DNA from: Neostapfia colusana
Taxonomy: Eukaryota; Streptophyta; Magnoliopsida; Poales; Poaceae
Length of the DNA: 64,000 nt
Reading direction: 5' to 3'
Assembly (NCBI GenBank): GCA_030760725.1
Contig: JASWHV010000011.1
Span: 14,471,501-14,535,500, forward strand
Shown: positions 8,586 to 19,309 of the stretch, piece by piece
How the letters are laid out: each line of letters starts with the position of its first letter
Numbering within the stretch: position 1 is the stretch's first letter
Made by a program: the position numbers and the translations under genes
Notes under the pieces: generated by a model
What the model saw: the letters and a program-made list of their open reading frames with translations, nothing else
Databases searched by the model: none
Told to the model about the DNA's origin: nothing

Positions 8586-11111
8586 TGTAACACCCCAAAA
8601 TCCTGTTCAGAGGGGAGTTTAAAAATTTTTGGACGTGTTGCATGTGTTGCAAAAATTCAAATTCAAACTGGAATTCAAATTAAACTCAAAACAGAAAAGA
8701 AATAGAAAAAGAAAAAGGAAAACAGAAAAAAAACGGCCAGTGGGCCGAAACCCACCAGCCGTCCCACCCTGCCCCCGCGCCAGCCCGCAGCCGCGCGCCC
8801 GCGCTCCCTCTCGCAGACAGGTGGGACCCACCTGTCATCCCTAACCCCCGATCGTCCGAAACTCGGACTATTCACCCGCGCGCGCGCGATCGCAACCGAC
8901 CGGATTTCCGGCCGAATTCTGGTTCCGGAGGACTCCCACTTGATCTAAACAAACCCACCGCCCTCCCCCGTCTATAGAAACCACGGCCTCGTTCTGTTTT
9001 TCCCACGCGATCTGCCAATTTTTACTCCGGTGAGAACCCGATCCCCTCCGGCGAATTCTGGCCGATCTACGCTCGGAAATTCTAATCTAACACGCTGGTC
9101 TTGATCCACCGCCTCCGGGGAACCTCACAGGTGCAGAAAACTCGGTGGTTTGCGGTTCAAACACAGCGCCGACGAGCCTCGCCGTGAATTCACCTCGGAC
9201 CTCATCGCCGACCACCTTCCAGGACCTCCGAGTTCAAGAAAACCCCCGAGGTGAGATCCCCGACCTCCCCTCCACCGATCTATGCCATAAAATCACAGTT
9301 TTAGGAAGAATTGACGAAGATCCGAAACTCTCCGGCGAGATCGCCGCCTCCCGCCGCCGTGCGCCGCCGGGCAGCGCCGCCCGCGCTCGATCAGAGCGAC
9401 GTGGCCGCTTGAGCGCCGTTTATTTATAAATCGCACGGTAGAGTTTAAATCCCCGCGTACCGGTTCGACGTTATAATCTCAGCCGGCTGTTTTAAATCGG
9501 ACGGTCCATGTCAGCCCCGCGTTATAAAGACTGGAATTCTTACGTGCTACCCCCTGGGGTTCTCGGGAAATAAGAGCTAGCCCCGGAAACTTCTGATCTA
9601 GCCCTTGGAACTTCAGAAAATCATGTAAATTCATTTAAAAATCAGTTTTAGCCCCTGGACTTAATAAAAATTAGGAAAAACTCCTCTGTTATGTGTAGCT
9701 AGACCAGGAAGGAGGCAAGTGTCCTTGACCACTTTGATCCTATGCTAGGATGTGTAGCTAGAATTATTTTCATTGTCAAATGAAAATATGAAACCCATGC
9801 TAGTATGTTTCCCTAGAATTGCATTACCTTGTTTCCTTGTAGCTTGGGTTGGGATTCATTTTATCATGCCATTTATTATTATGCATATGCTTAGCCATGC
9901 TTAGAATGGGATATTTGGGATATGAGATCATGAGTTTATTTTACCATACTCTTGAATGAGATATTGTGAGTTATGTAGAGGTGGGGATCAAGGCAAGTTG
10001 GATGTTTTGGTTGGTGCTGGGTGCACGAGACTCGGGTTTGTGTTTAGTACTTGCCTGGATCCTAAGGACCGGTTCATGGAGCATGTAACCTGGCTTTACC
10101 GTGCCAACCACATGCTGAGATGGGGCAGCTTGGCCAATTAATTAGGTGTATCCCCGGTGTAGTATGGGTGTGTTGGATGGTGCGGGGAGTAGGTGTCAGC
10201 TGGACTACCATATGAACCGCAAGGCTCAAGAGGGGGTCACTGCAGCGGGATTGGAGCCTCTTGTATGCTGTTAGGGGTGAAACCTCAGTGGGCCCATGCT
10301 CGTCGGGAATCCCTTTGTAAAGGCTTCGTAGTGATCTCCTGGCTACACACCTGGGAAGTGTGAATGTGGTTCGTAGCCACTGGCATAATGGAGGTTCTTT
10401 TAGTCCACCCAGAAATGGGGGATGAAATCACTACATGTGGGTACAGTGGTGCAAACTCTGCAGAGTCAAAACTGTCATGACAGCCGTGCTCACGGTCAAG
10501 AGCGGCCTGGACTTATTCGTGATTAGAGGATTGATGGCTTTGGAAGTTGAGGATGTTAAGCGGGGAGCTTAACATTGGAAATGATGTTATGGTTATTTGA
10601 TAAGGGGTTGGGAGATTGGGACCATTTCACCTATGTAGTAATGTAGGTGCTTAGTAAGCTAAGGTGATAGGTATTAATTGCGTAGTGCTTTAACCATGAG
10701 TTCAACCTCCCCTTGCTCTAGCCATGCATGACAAAATTTTCCCACACTTGCTGAGTACCATTGGTACTCAACCTTGCATATTTGTTGGTTTATATTGCTG
10801 CTCAGGTCAAGATAATGAAGTGGTGTTTAATGATCAAGACTTTGGACCCGAAGAAGGTTTCTAGGTTCATGGAGTCCCCCGGGCAACGCCTGTGACGGAG
10901 CCCACGAGAATAATTATTCCGCTGCTAGTTTGTTTACTTGTGATGAACTTATTATTGTCCATCGAGACATTTGCTATGTAGACTTATTTATATTCGACAC
11001 CTGGCTTGTAATAAATGATGCTTCACTATTTGTCATCACATGTATGAGAAAATAATCCTGGCATACATGTGATATTCACTTGGTTGTTCTTCGGAAAAAC
11101 CGGGTGTGACA
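8586..11111 (+). repeat. 3' LTR of element A
   Basis: A 2,526-bp LTR with intact ends TGTAACACCC and GGGTGTGACA. It is 836 bp shorter than the 5' LTR, mainly through one deletion at about 9704/9705 that joins CTAGAC to CAGGAAGGAGG. Its TATA site is changed to TATAGAA near 8975. The right target duplication GGTTC follows at 11112-11116. Confidence 0.93.
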
Positions 11112-11571
11112 GGTTCTCACCGGGAGGAAAAACAGCCGATCGGGGGGGGGGGGGAACAGGGCGATGCTGGCGTTTATATAGACGAGGGAGGGCGGCGGTC
11201 TGTTAGGATCGAGCTGGAGTCATCCGGGACCTGAATTCGGCTGGGGGACGCGGGTTTCTGGGGGTAGTTTGGATTCGGGAGAGAGAGGAGTCCCGGCTGT
11301 TGGCGCGAGCGAGAGGTGGGGGATGACACGCGGGCCCTGCGTGTCAGTGAGAGGGAGAGAGGGGCGCGCGGCTGTGGGCTGGCGCGGGAAATGGTGGGTC
11401 AGCAGGTGGGTTTCGGCCCACTGGCCGGTTGGGTTTTTTTCTTTTTCTTTTTCCTTTTCTTTTCTGTTTTGATTTGAATTTGAATTCCAATTTGAATTTG
11501 AATTTCTGCACCACATGCAATACCTCCAAAAATTTTTAAATTCCCCTCTTAACAGATTTTGGGGTGTTACA
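11112..11571 (-). mobile_element. Family-A LTR 'H', antisense, right piece
   Basis: H continues here after element A and ends GGGGTGTTACA at 11571, the inverted start of a family-A LTR. It contains a 13-base G run (about 11141-11153) and an antisense TATATAAA near 11175. Copia G begins immediately after; H's own target duplication cannot be checked because its other end is off the window. Confidence 0.88.
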
Positions 11572-13968
11572 TTTCGCGATAGACATCGTTCTACGCTTAA
11601 CTTGTTTTTGCAGAGAATGATGTGAATGGTATGGCCTAAATGTGATGTGATGATCTGTGTGTAAAATACGTGCAGCCTGCGCGTTACAAATTTAACACAA
11701 CCGGGTTGAGGTTGTCACATATTTGTATAACGACCTGCGTGTCGCCCTGTGATGCCTGATCTCTCATGTAATTTATTTGATAGCTATTAGATGTATTAGC
11801 GTCTTTTATATTCATTGAGAAACCTCAAGCATGATGGCGATGGTGATCACCATAAGAAGGGAGACATGGGGTGTAGATCATGATGGAACCATGGTGATGG
11901 AGACCACTATGATCCTAAAGGCCATACTATTCACATATATGATATGATCGTATGCCTGTGATGTTTTACTATTCTTTTCATGCTTTTCATATGGTGGATG
12001 TTTTGTCATGATAGAATAGCTTCCCTCGGAAAAGTTGAGTATTTGATGCCATTTACCTATAGCTGCACCTATGTTGTTTTGATCGTTGTATGGTAGGTTT
12101 GCCAAAGCAAAATACCGTCATCTATCATAATGAATAGGGTGAATGTTGGACATTCACATGCATAGTATTGGTTTACTCAACAAAGCTATCAAAACGGTTT
12201 TGGGCTTTATGGCATAGTGTTGGGAGCCGGGGCATTGGATGTCACCTAACAAACAAGAATCATATAGAGATATGATTAACAATGGTTGTTTACCTATGTC
12301 ACTAATTTTCTAGCAGTGAAGCCAAAGCTCACTAGGAATTAGTGAATATGGATCTTGGACCACTATATGTTGTTAGAGGGAGGACGATGCTCATATAGTG
12401 GTGGTGTCTTTTATTAAACTGTTAATAAAAGATTGGTACATAACATAGTGCTAAAACCTTCAATATTTATTTTCTATTGTAGATCATGTCTGCTAGTAAC
12501 AATTCCGGTTTCAATTTGCGATCTGCGCTTGAGAAAGAAAAGCTCAATGGAGCTAACTTTATTGATTGGTACCGCAACCTGAGAATTGTTCTCAGGCAAG
12601 AGAAAATTGAGTATGTTCTTGAGCAACTATACCCCAATGACCTCCCCGATGATGCAAATGCCGCAACTCGCAGGACTTATGAGAAGCACTGCGATGATGC
12701 GCTTAATGCAAGCTGCCTCATGCTTGTCACAATGTCCCCTGATCTACAGAAACAATATGAGCATGCAGATGCTTATTCTATGATTCAGGGACTATGTGGG
12801 ATGTTTGAGAACCAAGCAAGGGCTGAGAGGTACAACATCTCAAAGTCCTTGTTCTCATGCAAGCTGGCAGAAGGTAGCCCGGTCAGTCCCCATGTAATCA
12901 AGATGATTGGTTACATTGAGACTTTGGACAAACTTGGTTCTGAACTCAAGGATGACCTGGCTATTGACGTTATTCTCCAGTCACTCCCACCGAGCTATGA
13001 GCCATTTATATTGAATTATCAAATGAATGGCATGGAGAAAACGTTGGCTGAATTGCATGGGATGCTTAAAATAGTCGAGGAAAGCATAAGAAAAACACCA
13101 ATCATGTGATGATGGTTCAAAAGGAGAATAAAAAGAGGAAGTGTGTGATGCATCCTAAAGGCAAGGGAAAGGTTCCCAATGAGTCTTCAAGCTCAAAGCC
13201 AAAGGGCAAATCAGGCCCTTCTCCTAATGATGAATGCTTCCACTGTCATGCTAAGGGGCATTGGTCTAGGAACTGCAAGAAGTACTTGGAGGATAAGAAG
13301 AAGAAAGGGGGTGAGACTTCCACTTCAGGTATAAATGTTATAGAAATCAATATTGCTACATCTTCTAGTGAATCATGGGTATTTGATACTGGATCAATGA
13401 TTCACACTTGCAAATCGTTGCAGGGTCTAAGTGTGACTAGAAGATTTGCAAAAGGCGAGTTGGATGTTCTGGTCGGCAATGGAGCAAAGGTTGTTGTCAT
13501 AGCTGTCAGAACTTATCACTTGTCACTACCCTCAGGATTAGTTTTGGAATTAAATAATTGTTATTGCATTCCTTCTTTGAGCAAGAACATTATATCTTTT
13601 TCATGTTTGGAAGAAATTAATGGTTATGAGATTATAATAAAGAACAAATGTTGTTCTATTTATTATAATAATATTTTCTATGCTCAATGTCCATTAGTGA
13701 ATGGATTATATGTTCTTGATCTTGAGGATAAAACAGTCTATAACATTAATCCAAAAAGGGCTCGACGAAATGATCTAAATCCCACTTTTATTTGGCATTG
13801 TCGCTTAGGTCATATAAATGAGAAACGCATTGAGAAACTCCATAAAGATGGTTTGTTAAGTTCATTTGATTTTGAATCACTTGACACATGCGAGTCTTGT
13901 TTGCTTGGGAAGATGACCAAAGCACCGTTCACTAGTCAAAGTGAGAGGGCAAGTGACTTGTTGGGACT
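11572..13968 (+). mobile_element. Truncated sense Ty1/copia element 'G' (same family as D)
   Basis: This matches the leader and 5' half of the antisense copia D. 11572-12485 is the untranslated leader (homologous to D about 25100-24189), with no gene seen. Coding starts at 12486. The 5' LTR and PBS are missing on the left because H lies there; the right end breaks off in early integrase at 13968/13969, where it is fused to the antisense gypsy F with little or no microhomology. Confidence 0.88.
12486..13968 (+). pseudogene. Copia G gag, protease and start of integrase, broken
   Basis: The ATG at 12486 lies three bases after TTTTCTATTGTAG, another splice-acceptor-like tract. The first frame (to 13109) is a copia Gag capsid region. 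A 1-base loss near 13087 relative to D shifts the frame, and the second frame (from 13106) carries the zinc knuckle CX2CX4HX4C (13235-13276), the protease motif WVFDTGS near 13380, and the GAG-pre-integrase segment WHCRLGHINEKR followed by CESCLLGKM. It then runs out at the junction with F. RT and RNase H are absent. It cannot make a functional polyprotein. Confidence 0.9.
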
Positions 13969-14414
13969 TATAGTCCACACACATCCTGTGGGTCCCATCT
14001 TTCTTATCCATGAAGAGCATGGGGGGTCCCTACGGTGACGAGCTTGGGCATATAAAACCCTTTTCTAGCTATTTCTGAATTTGCTTCTTGAGCTCCACTA
14101 GTTCATTAGCGGGCATCCTGTACGGCCTCTTCGCTATAGGTGCAGTTCCGGGTACTAAATTAATAGCAAATTCAATGTCCTAGTCAGGTGGCATACTTGG
14201 AAGTTCTTCTGGGAACACATCTGATTATTCTTGAACTACCAGAATTCTTTTCATAGTCACTTCTTCGATGTGGTTCAGCACTGCCTTCTCAGTTGCAGGT
14301 TGGGCTGCCTCGAACTCAATACGAGTACGGTGCTCACTTGTCAACTGCACGGTCCTCTGAGCACATTGAATCACTCCGTTGTGCTTGCTTAACCAATCCA
14401 TTCCATGTATTATG
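13969..14414 (-). pseudogene. Family-B gypsy 'F': end of protease and start of RT, antisense
   Basis: Read on the minus strand, the segment next to B1 encodes GMDWLSKHNGVIQCAQR (end of the protease region) and then the N-terminal RT leader, closely matching B2 at 44285-44715. An in-frame TAG interrupts the codons for KKQIQ...LEKGF, and B2 has a TAG at the same codon. The fragment stops in CVDY where it meets copia G at 13969. It continues to the right of B1 at 17134. Confidence 0.85.
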
Positions 14415-14638
14415 TGTAACACCCTAAAATTCATTTCCATGCATTGCATACATTTTTCATATAGAGAAACATTATAAAAGAAGTAGAAATGGAGAAAAGA
14501 ACCGTATAAATGGAGGAAGGAACCATAGAAATGGGAAAAGAATCATAAAAATGGTGGGGAATGGGAAAAAGATAGCTGAAATGAGCCAATTCCAATTTGT
14601 CGAAGTGCGCTGTCGACACTTCCCCCGGCCCCGCTGGA

Positions 14639-14871
14639 CACGTGGCGCCCTCGGAGCTCACCCCTACGAAGGGGGCGAGGCCCGGCACTGCTGGTCACGT
14701 GGCAGGCCCGGGGCTCGCCTCTAAGGAGAAGGGAGGCCCGGCCCTGCTGGCCACGTGGCGCCCTCGGAGCTCACCCTGCGGAGGGGGCGAGGCCCGGCAC
14801 TGCTGGCCACGTGGCAGGCCCGGGGCTCGCCTATGAAAAGAAGGGAGGCCCGGCCCCGCCGAACACGTGGC
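14639..14871 (+). repeat. Five CACGTGGC (G-box/ABRE-like) boxes at 56-57 bp spacing
   Basis: CACGTGGC occurs at 14639, 14696, 14752, 14808 and 14864. It lies in a GC-rich tandem repeat of about 113 bp, each unit made of two diverged halves with one box each, ending about 42 bp before a TATA box. CACGTG with a GGC flank is the core bound by plant bZIP and bHLH factors. Activity is inferred. Confidence 0.8.
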
Positions 14872-14912
14872 GTCCTCAGAGCTCACCCCTGCGGAGGGAG
14901 CCCCCCCCCCCT

Positions 14913-14920
14913 TATAAATA
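14913..14920 (+). promoter_or_regulatory. Putative TATA box of solo LTR B1
   Basis: TATAAATA follows a C-rich run and the CACGTGGC array. Position and sequence suit a U3 core promoter. Confidence 0.65.
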
Positions 14921-17133
14921 GAACCCAAAACCCTCCCTTAGCCGCAATCCCTTTCCCTTTTTCCCCCTCCCAAGTCAGCGACTTGGAGGCCCTAGCCCCC
15001 AACTCACCGAGTTGGACCCCCATCGCGGGAGTTCAGTCGCTGGTGAGGCCCACCGGTGAGCCCGCCGACGAGCCCGTCACGCCTCGCCGTCGCCAGAAAA
15101 GAGCCGACGATCTGTCCTGCCCTAATCTTCCATAGAAAAATTCCCCGCTTCTGCCATTGCTAGGAGGAACGCCCTGCTACCAAAGGGAAGTGAGGTAGGT
15201 CTTCGTTACCCATCTTACGACGTCGTCGCTGTTTCTAAGTATCCGTTTTCTTCGCTCCTTTCAAACAGAAACATTTTTGTGTGGACAGATCACGTTTTGA
15301 TCGGTTTTTGACGGTGGAATTGATCTAGATCTTGATTCAAGATCATCACCACGTACGCACTTGATCCCTACACCCTTGTTCATCATAAAATCCCATGAAA
15401 GCCCATTAAAACATGCAAGAACATGTACAAACTGGTTTAATAAAAAAGCACCATAAGATTTGCATTCATCTACACCATTGCATAGTGAGTAAAGTTTGTG
15501 CATGATGTTTGATTGCTGTAAATTTTGTATGTGCATGGTCATGAGTAGAAGGACAAGCTCAGGAAGCCATCTACAAAGAACTACAGCACCAAGACTTCGA
15601 GACGCTTGAGCAACAAGAGCCATGGGAGCAAGGCAAGTGCCCCTTGACCATATTGATCCCATGTTTTGAAACTGTTGTGTTTGTGAAAACGTGTACGCTT
15701 GAGTCAACTTGATGGGAGACCCTTTTATAGGAGTTTACTAGTTTTGTTAACCATCCTTGTCGTCGGGAAAGTTGATGAGTCGGGTATGGTTATTTTCCCT
15801 TTTTGCTTCGCTTAATCTACGGGATACGGGAAGCTGAATTAAAACAAGGTTAGCTACTGCACTCATATGAATAATGATGATGAGAACTTGATGATGTTAA
15901 TGAGCATGGAATCGGGGGAGATCTAGGCAAGCTTGGTTCGTGGATGTTGCTGAATGAGATGGTGGTTTACTTGTCGTAGATCTAAGGACCGGTTCATGCC
16001 AGCACATGCCAGGAAAATAGTGCCACCACAAGGCCAAATATGGGTGCGTCTTAGCTTACTAATTAGGTGGGTTGCTAGCTTGTTATGGACTGTGGATGGC
16101 ACCGGGAACGGGAGTCGAGGAGGACTGCCCTGGGAACTGCATGGCACAAGAGGGGGCCTGTGGGTGGGAGAATGGTGATTCGACCCTGCCGGATAAACCT
16201 CAGTGAGTCCATACATCTAGTAGCCCCTTTGTAAAGGCTATTTTGTGATCTCTTGGCCATACACCGACGGTTGTGTACTGGTATAATGGAGGTTCTGCAC
16301 TCGCCGACGGGTGACGAAATCACAAACTTGTGGGTAAAGTGGTGCCACCTCTGCAGAGTGTAAAACTATCATGATAGCCGTGCTTCCAGTCACAAGCACC
16401 TGGCCAACTCATATGATTAGAGGGAAAACTTGGATGGATGTACGGTATGGTTATGGTATGGTCATTGGGATTGGTTTTGGGACTGTTTCGAATCATGAAA
16501 ATGAGTTTGGTTTCGGTTATGTGAACATGAGATGGTTATGAATATTTATGAGTATGAGATGAACTTGAGAAAGATTTATGGCTGGTTGAGACTTGTGAAA
16601 AGGTGACTTATGATGAAAGAATGTTTCTGTTTTACTTGGATATATATTGGATTAAATTCACCTAGAAATAGTTGCGGTTTTTATCATGTTTATGAAATAA
16701 AATTTGCTTGCTGCAATGAGCCTTTTTATTCCCTACCTTGTTGTAAGCTACATGTCATACTTTTCCCGCACTTGCTGAGTACGACATGTACTCACCCTTG
16801 CATTATCACATAAACATCAGCAACAGGAGAAGAGTACTTCGAGGACCATGCGGAGTACTAGGCGTGCGAACTACCGTCAACATGCATGTGGAGTCGAAGA
16901 TTGGAGCCTGCTGTTTAGTTATTTCCGCTGTCGTTTAGAGACTTCCGCTGCAAGAATGAGTTAGAGATTCATGAGTGAGACATTGAGTCATTGTAATAAA
17001 GTATTTAAACCCTATTTATTCATGATTATATTCTGAATTCAGTTTGTGGATTACATGTGTATGTGTGATGAACATCCTGGGCACACATATGCATTAACAT
17101 GGTTCTGTTTTTGGAACCGGGTGTCACATTATG

Positions 17134-17494
17134 TCAATCCCTTGGGAATCCAAGACAATAAGGTTGGCGAGAAAGTCTACCCCCCTTATTTTAAGGCTTA
17201 CTTTCGGATAGAATTTAGAATTGGAAGAAGCGATTCCCCAACTATATGCATCAGCGTGTATGAACTAAGCAACTTCTTTGATTAATATCAGTCTATATGA
17301 GGATCTGAACACGTGCCGAAGCATCCCACATCTCTTTACTATGTGTGGATGTGGACATTCGCCGAAGCGTCCCACAACTCACACCCAAACATGCAAACAT
17401 AAGCAGTCATCACAAAAATTCAGCAAACCACTCTTATTCAAGCTACTACGGTCTAAGTATTTTTATTACAGCTTTATTCAATGGAAACCTAAAC
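17134..17494 (-). pseudogene. F: protease remnant and short spacer where gag should be
   Basis: On the minus strand the part next to B1 encodes KVSLKIRGVDFLANLIVL, a gypsy protease-region signature leading into the piece at 14414. Between this (about 17215) and the stop of ORF0 (17495) lie only about 280 bp and no Gag. That spacer includes an imperfect 29-bp direct repeat (17301-17329 and 17347-17375). F therefore has ORF0 followed almost directly by protease/RT. Confidence 0.75.
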
Positions 17495-18242
17495 TTAATC
17501 ATGAGAACCGGTGCTGCTCTCGCCGTGTGACAGGAGTGGTCCATACATGGGCACACGCCATGGTGAGTCGGCTGTCCATGTAGGGATAGATGATGCCGGT
17601 GCTCCATTTATTCCTGCGTTGGCACGAGTCTCCTCCTGTTTCTCCAGCAAATACAACTTCTTGCGGAGGTAACGGATCTCTTCTTGTGCGCTTGCATAGC
17701 GGTTTCCTAACTCCACGAGTAACCTCTGAGACTTGTCAGCAGCTTGAGGGTTAGAAAGAGCTCCTACATGGGGTCCAATGATCTCCCTTATACCACACTT
17801 CCAATAAGGGTGCAGCTCAAAAGTAGTGTTCTCAAGCTGCTCACGGAAGGCGTAGCACAATCCGGTGAGTGCATCCCATGCAGCATCATCGATAGCTTCT
17901 GCCCTTGTAGCTCTCCATGTGGGTGCAAAGTGCCGGGTGACAACCCTACCGTTAGATAGGATGGTGACTTCAGCCTTCCACTCTTCATGTCCGAGACGAG
18001 GGACTTTCTTGTGAAGATATTCTGGGTATAAGCTGCAGTAATCCAAAAATTCTTTGAGCTCCTTGGATGTGTTCTCCTTCCATTCCGTCGGACCGAAATT
18101 CTTGAATTGAATGGTTGACCATTCATCACTTTCATTGTTGGCCTCAGCAAGGGGTGGCTCCTCCTCGGATTCATCTCCTCCCGACATAGCTTCATGAGAC
18201 TCCACGGGGTGTAAGCCCGCGTGAAAGTCCTCTTGAGGTGCG
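17495..18242 (-). CDS. ORF0 of family-B element F (N-terminus cut off by B2)
   Basis: About 249 open codons, ending with TAA at 17495-17497; the N-terminus lies beyond the B2 insertion at 18243. This is the best-preserved family-B ORF0. It shows a helix LKEFLDYC, a strand EEWKAEVTI, GRVVTRHF, then RATRAEAIDDAAWDAL, an order that resembles a double-stranded-RNA-binding domain. A coiled coil (ASAQEEIRYLRKKLYLLEKQ) and TWTADSP near the C-terminus follow. An acidic stretch (GGDESEEEPP) precedes the domain. It is homologous to 28409-29386 and matches the architecture of 5677-6432 and 34952-35913. I recognise no characterised family; function unknown. Confidence 0.72.
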
Positions 18243-18305
18243 TGTAACACCCTCAAATTCATTTTCATGCATTGCATACATTTTTCATGTATAGAAACAT
18301 TATAA

Positions 18306-18606
18306 AAGAAGTAGAAATGGAGAAAGAACTATAGAAATGGAGAAAGAACCATAGAAATGGAGAAAGAACTATAGAAATGGAGAAGGAACCATAGAAATGG
18401 AGAAAAGAACCATAGAAATGGATGAAAAAACACAGAAATGGAGAAGGGAATATAGAAATGGAGAATGGGGCATAGAAATGGAGAAGGCAATGTAGAAATG
18501 GAGAATGGGACATTGAAATGGAGAGGGGAATGTAGAAATGGATAATGGGACATAGAAATGGAGAGGGGAATGTAGAAATGGAGCAAGTGACATAGAAATG
18601 GTGAGG
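18306..18606 (+). repeat. U3 minisatellite of B2 5' LTR (about 15 units)
   Basis: Tandem units of about 18-20 bp built on AGAAATGGAGAA, with variants ending in AACCAT, GGGACAT or GGAATGT. I count about 15. The homologous array has about 19 units in the 3' LTR (61930-62305) and about 4 in B1 (14470-14555). Confidence 0.85.
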
Positions 18607-18880
18607 AATGGGAAAAAGATAGCAGAAATGAGCCATTCCCAAATTTCCCCAAAATTTCCAGATTCCCCAATTCCACAAAAGGGGAATTTTCCCCACATTT
18701 GTGGGGATAAAATCCCCAAGGCTGCCGCACCTGACTAAGGGGATAAGTTGGTTGAGATCCAAATTGAGTAGGACTCTTGTTTGAGTTCTAATTGAAGTAG
18801 GACTCCTGCTTTTCCCCCTTTATAACCCCCACCCCCTTGGCCGACCCCTCTCTCTTTTAGTCGTCCGCCCTGCTGCCAAG

Positions 18881-19309
18881 TGTAGGGAAATAGGGATGCG
18901 CTACTCTAGCAATTCAACCGTATCACCCAGGAAACATGCGAGTAAGAAGGTCATGGATCGTTACCACTAGACGTGCAGCGCAGCGGATCGTAGATGTGCG
19001 TCGTAGCCGATCAGCGCAGCAGTAACAGCAGCGCCTCCACGGAGTCTACACGTACAGGGAGGAACGCCGTGCGTCGGTGTGCTAGCACCGTGCGCGCGGC
19101 AGGGGTTTCGGCGGCTGACCTGTGAGGTGCGGCGGCTGGGACTGCTATCTGGTAGAGTCCTCTGTCCCTAACCCTACCCCTCATATTTATAGGCGCGCTA
19201 ATGGGCTTTTAGGTCACAGGCCCATTAGTACCCTTATTTCATATGGATCAAATATCCATCAGGCCTTTATCTGAATTGTTATGATTGCCGCTTGGGCATA
19301 TCACCAACA
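18881..19309 (-). repeat. 3' LTR of copia D
   Basis: 429 bp, in the element's sense from TGTTGGTGAT (19309) to CCCTACA (18881). An antisense TATAAATAT at 19184-19192 is a likely TATA box. The PPT (AAGTGGGAGATT in the element's sense) lies at about 19310-19321. Confidence 0.94.

Larger units (their letters stand above)
2095..11111 (+). mobile_element. Gypsy element A (Tekay-like chromovirus), gag-PR-RT deleted
   Basis: A complete insertion bounded by LTRs (2095-5456 and 8586-11111) and a 5-bp target duplication GGTTC (2090-2094 and 11112-11116). LTRs begin T(G/T)TAACACCC and end GGGTGTGACA. The order is LTR, PBS, ORF0, RNase H, integrase, chromodomain, PPT, LTR. Gag, protease and the catalytic part of reverse transcriptase are absent: coding passes from the end of ORF0 straight into the RT connection region. 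The chromodomain and the integrase sequence place it by recognition with Tekay/Del chromoviruses. It must depend on another element for gag and RT. It sits inside H, an antisense LTR of its own family. Confidence 0.93.
14415..17128 (+). repeat. Solo LTR 'B1' of gypsy family B
   Basis: 2,714 bp with ends TGTAACACCC and GGGTGTCACA and a 5-bp duplication TTATG on both sides (14410-14414, 17129-17133). There is no internal sequence, so it is a solo LTR, the usual product of recombination between the two LTRs of one element. Its downstream part (from about 15090) matches B2 and B3, but its U3 at about 14600-14930 is unrelated to theirs and holds the CACGTGGC array. It has only about four units of the U3 minisatellite. 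No gene seen; the long open frames in it are not conserved. Confidence 0.93.

Noticed and set aside
15261..15707. Antisense frames of 80-270 codons in family-B LTRs (15261-15707, 26480-26722, 62466-63287)
   Set aside because: Related by LTR homology but their lengths and frames differ between copies and no domain is seen.
18265..18762. Long minus-strand frames rich in Phe/Ser/Leu over 18265-18762 and 61883-62607
   Set aside because: They are translations of the 18-20 bp minisatellite, open in several frames at once, as expected of a stop-poor repeat.
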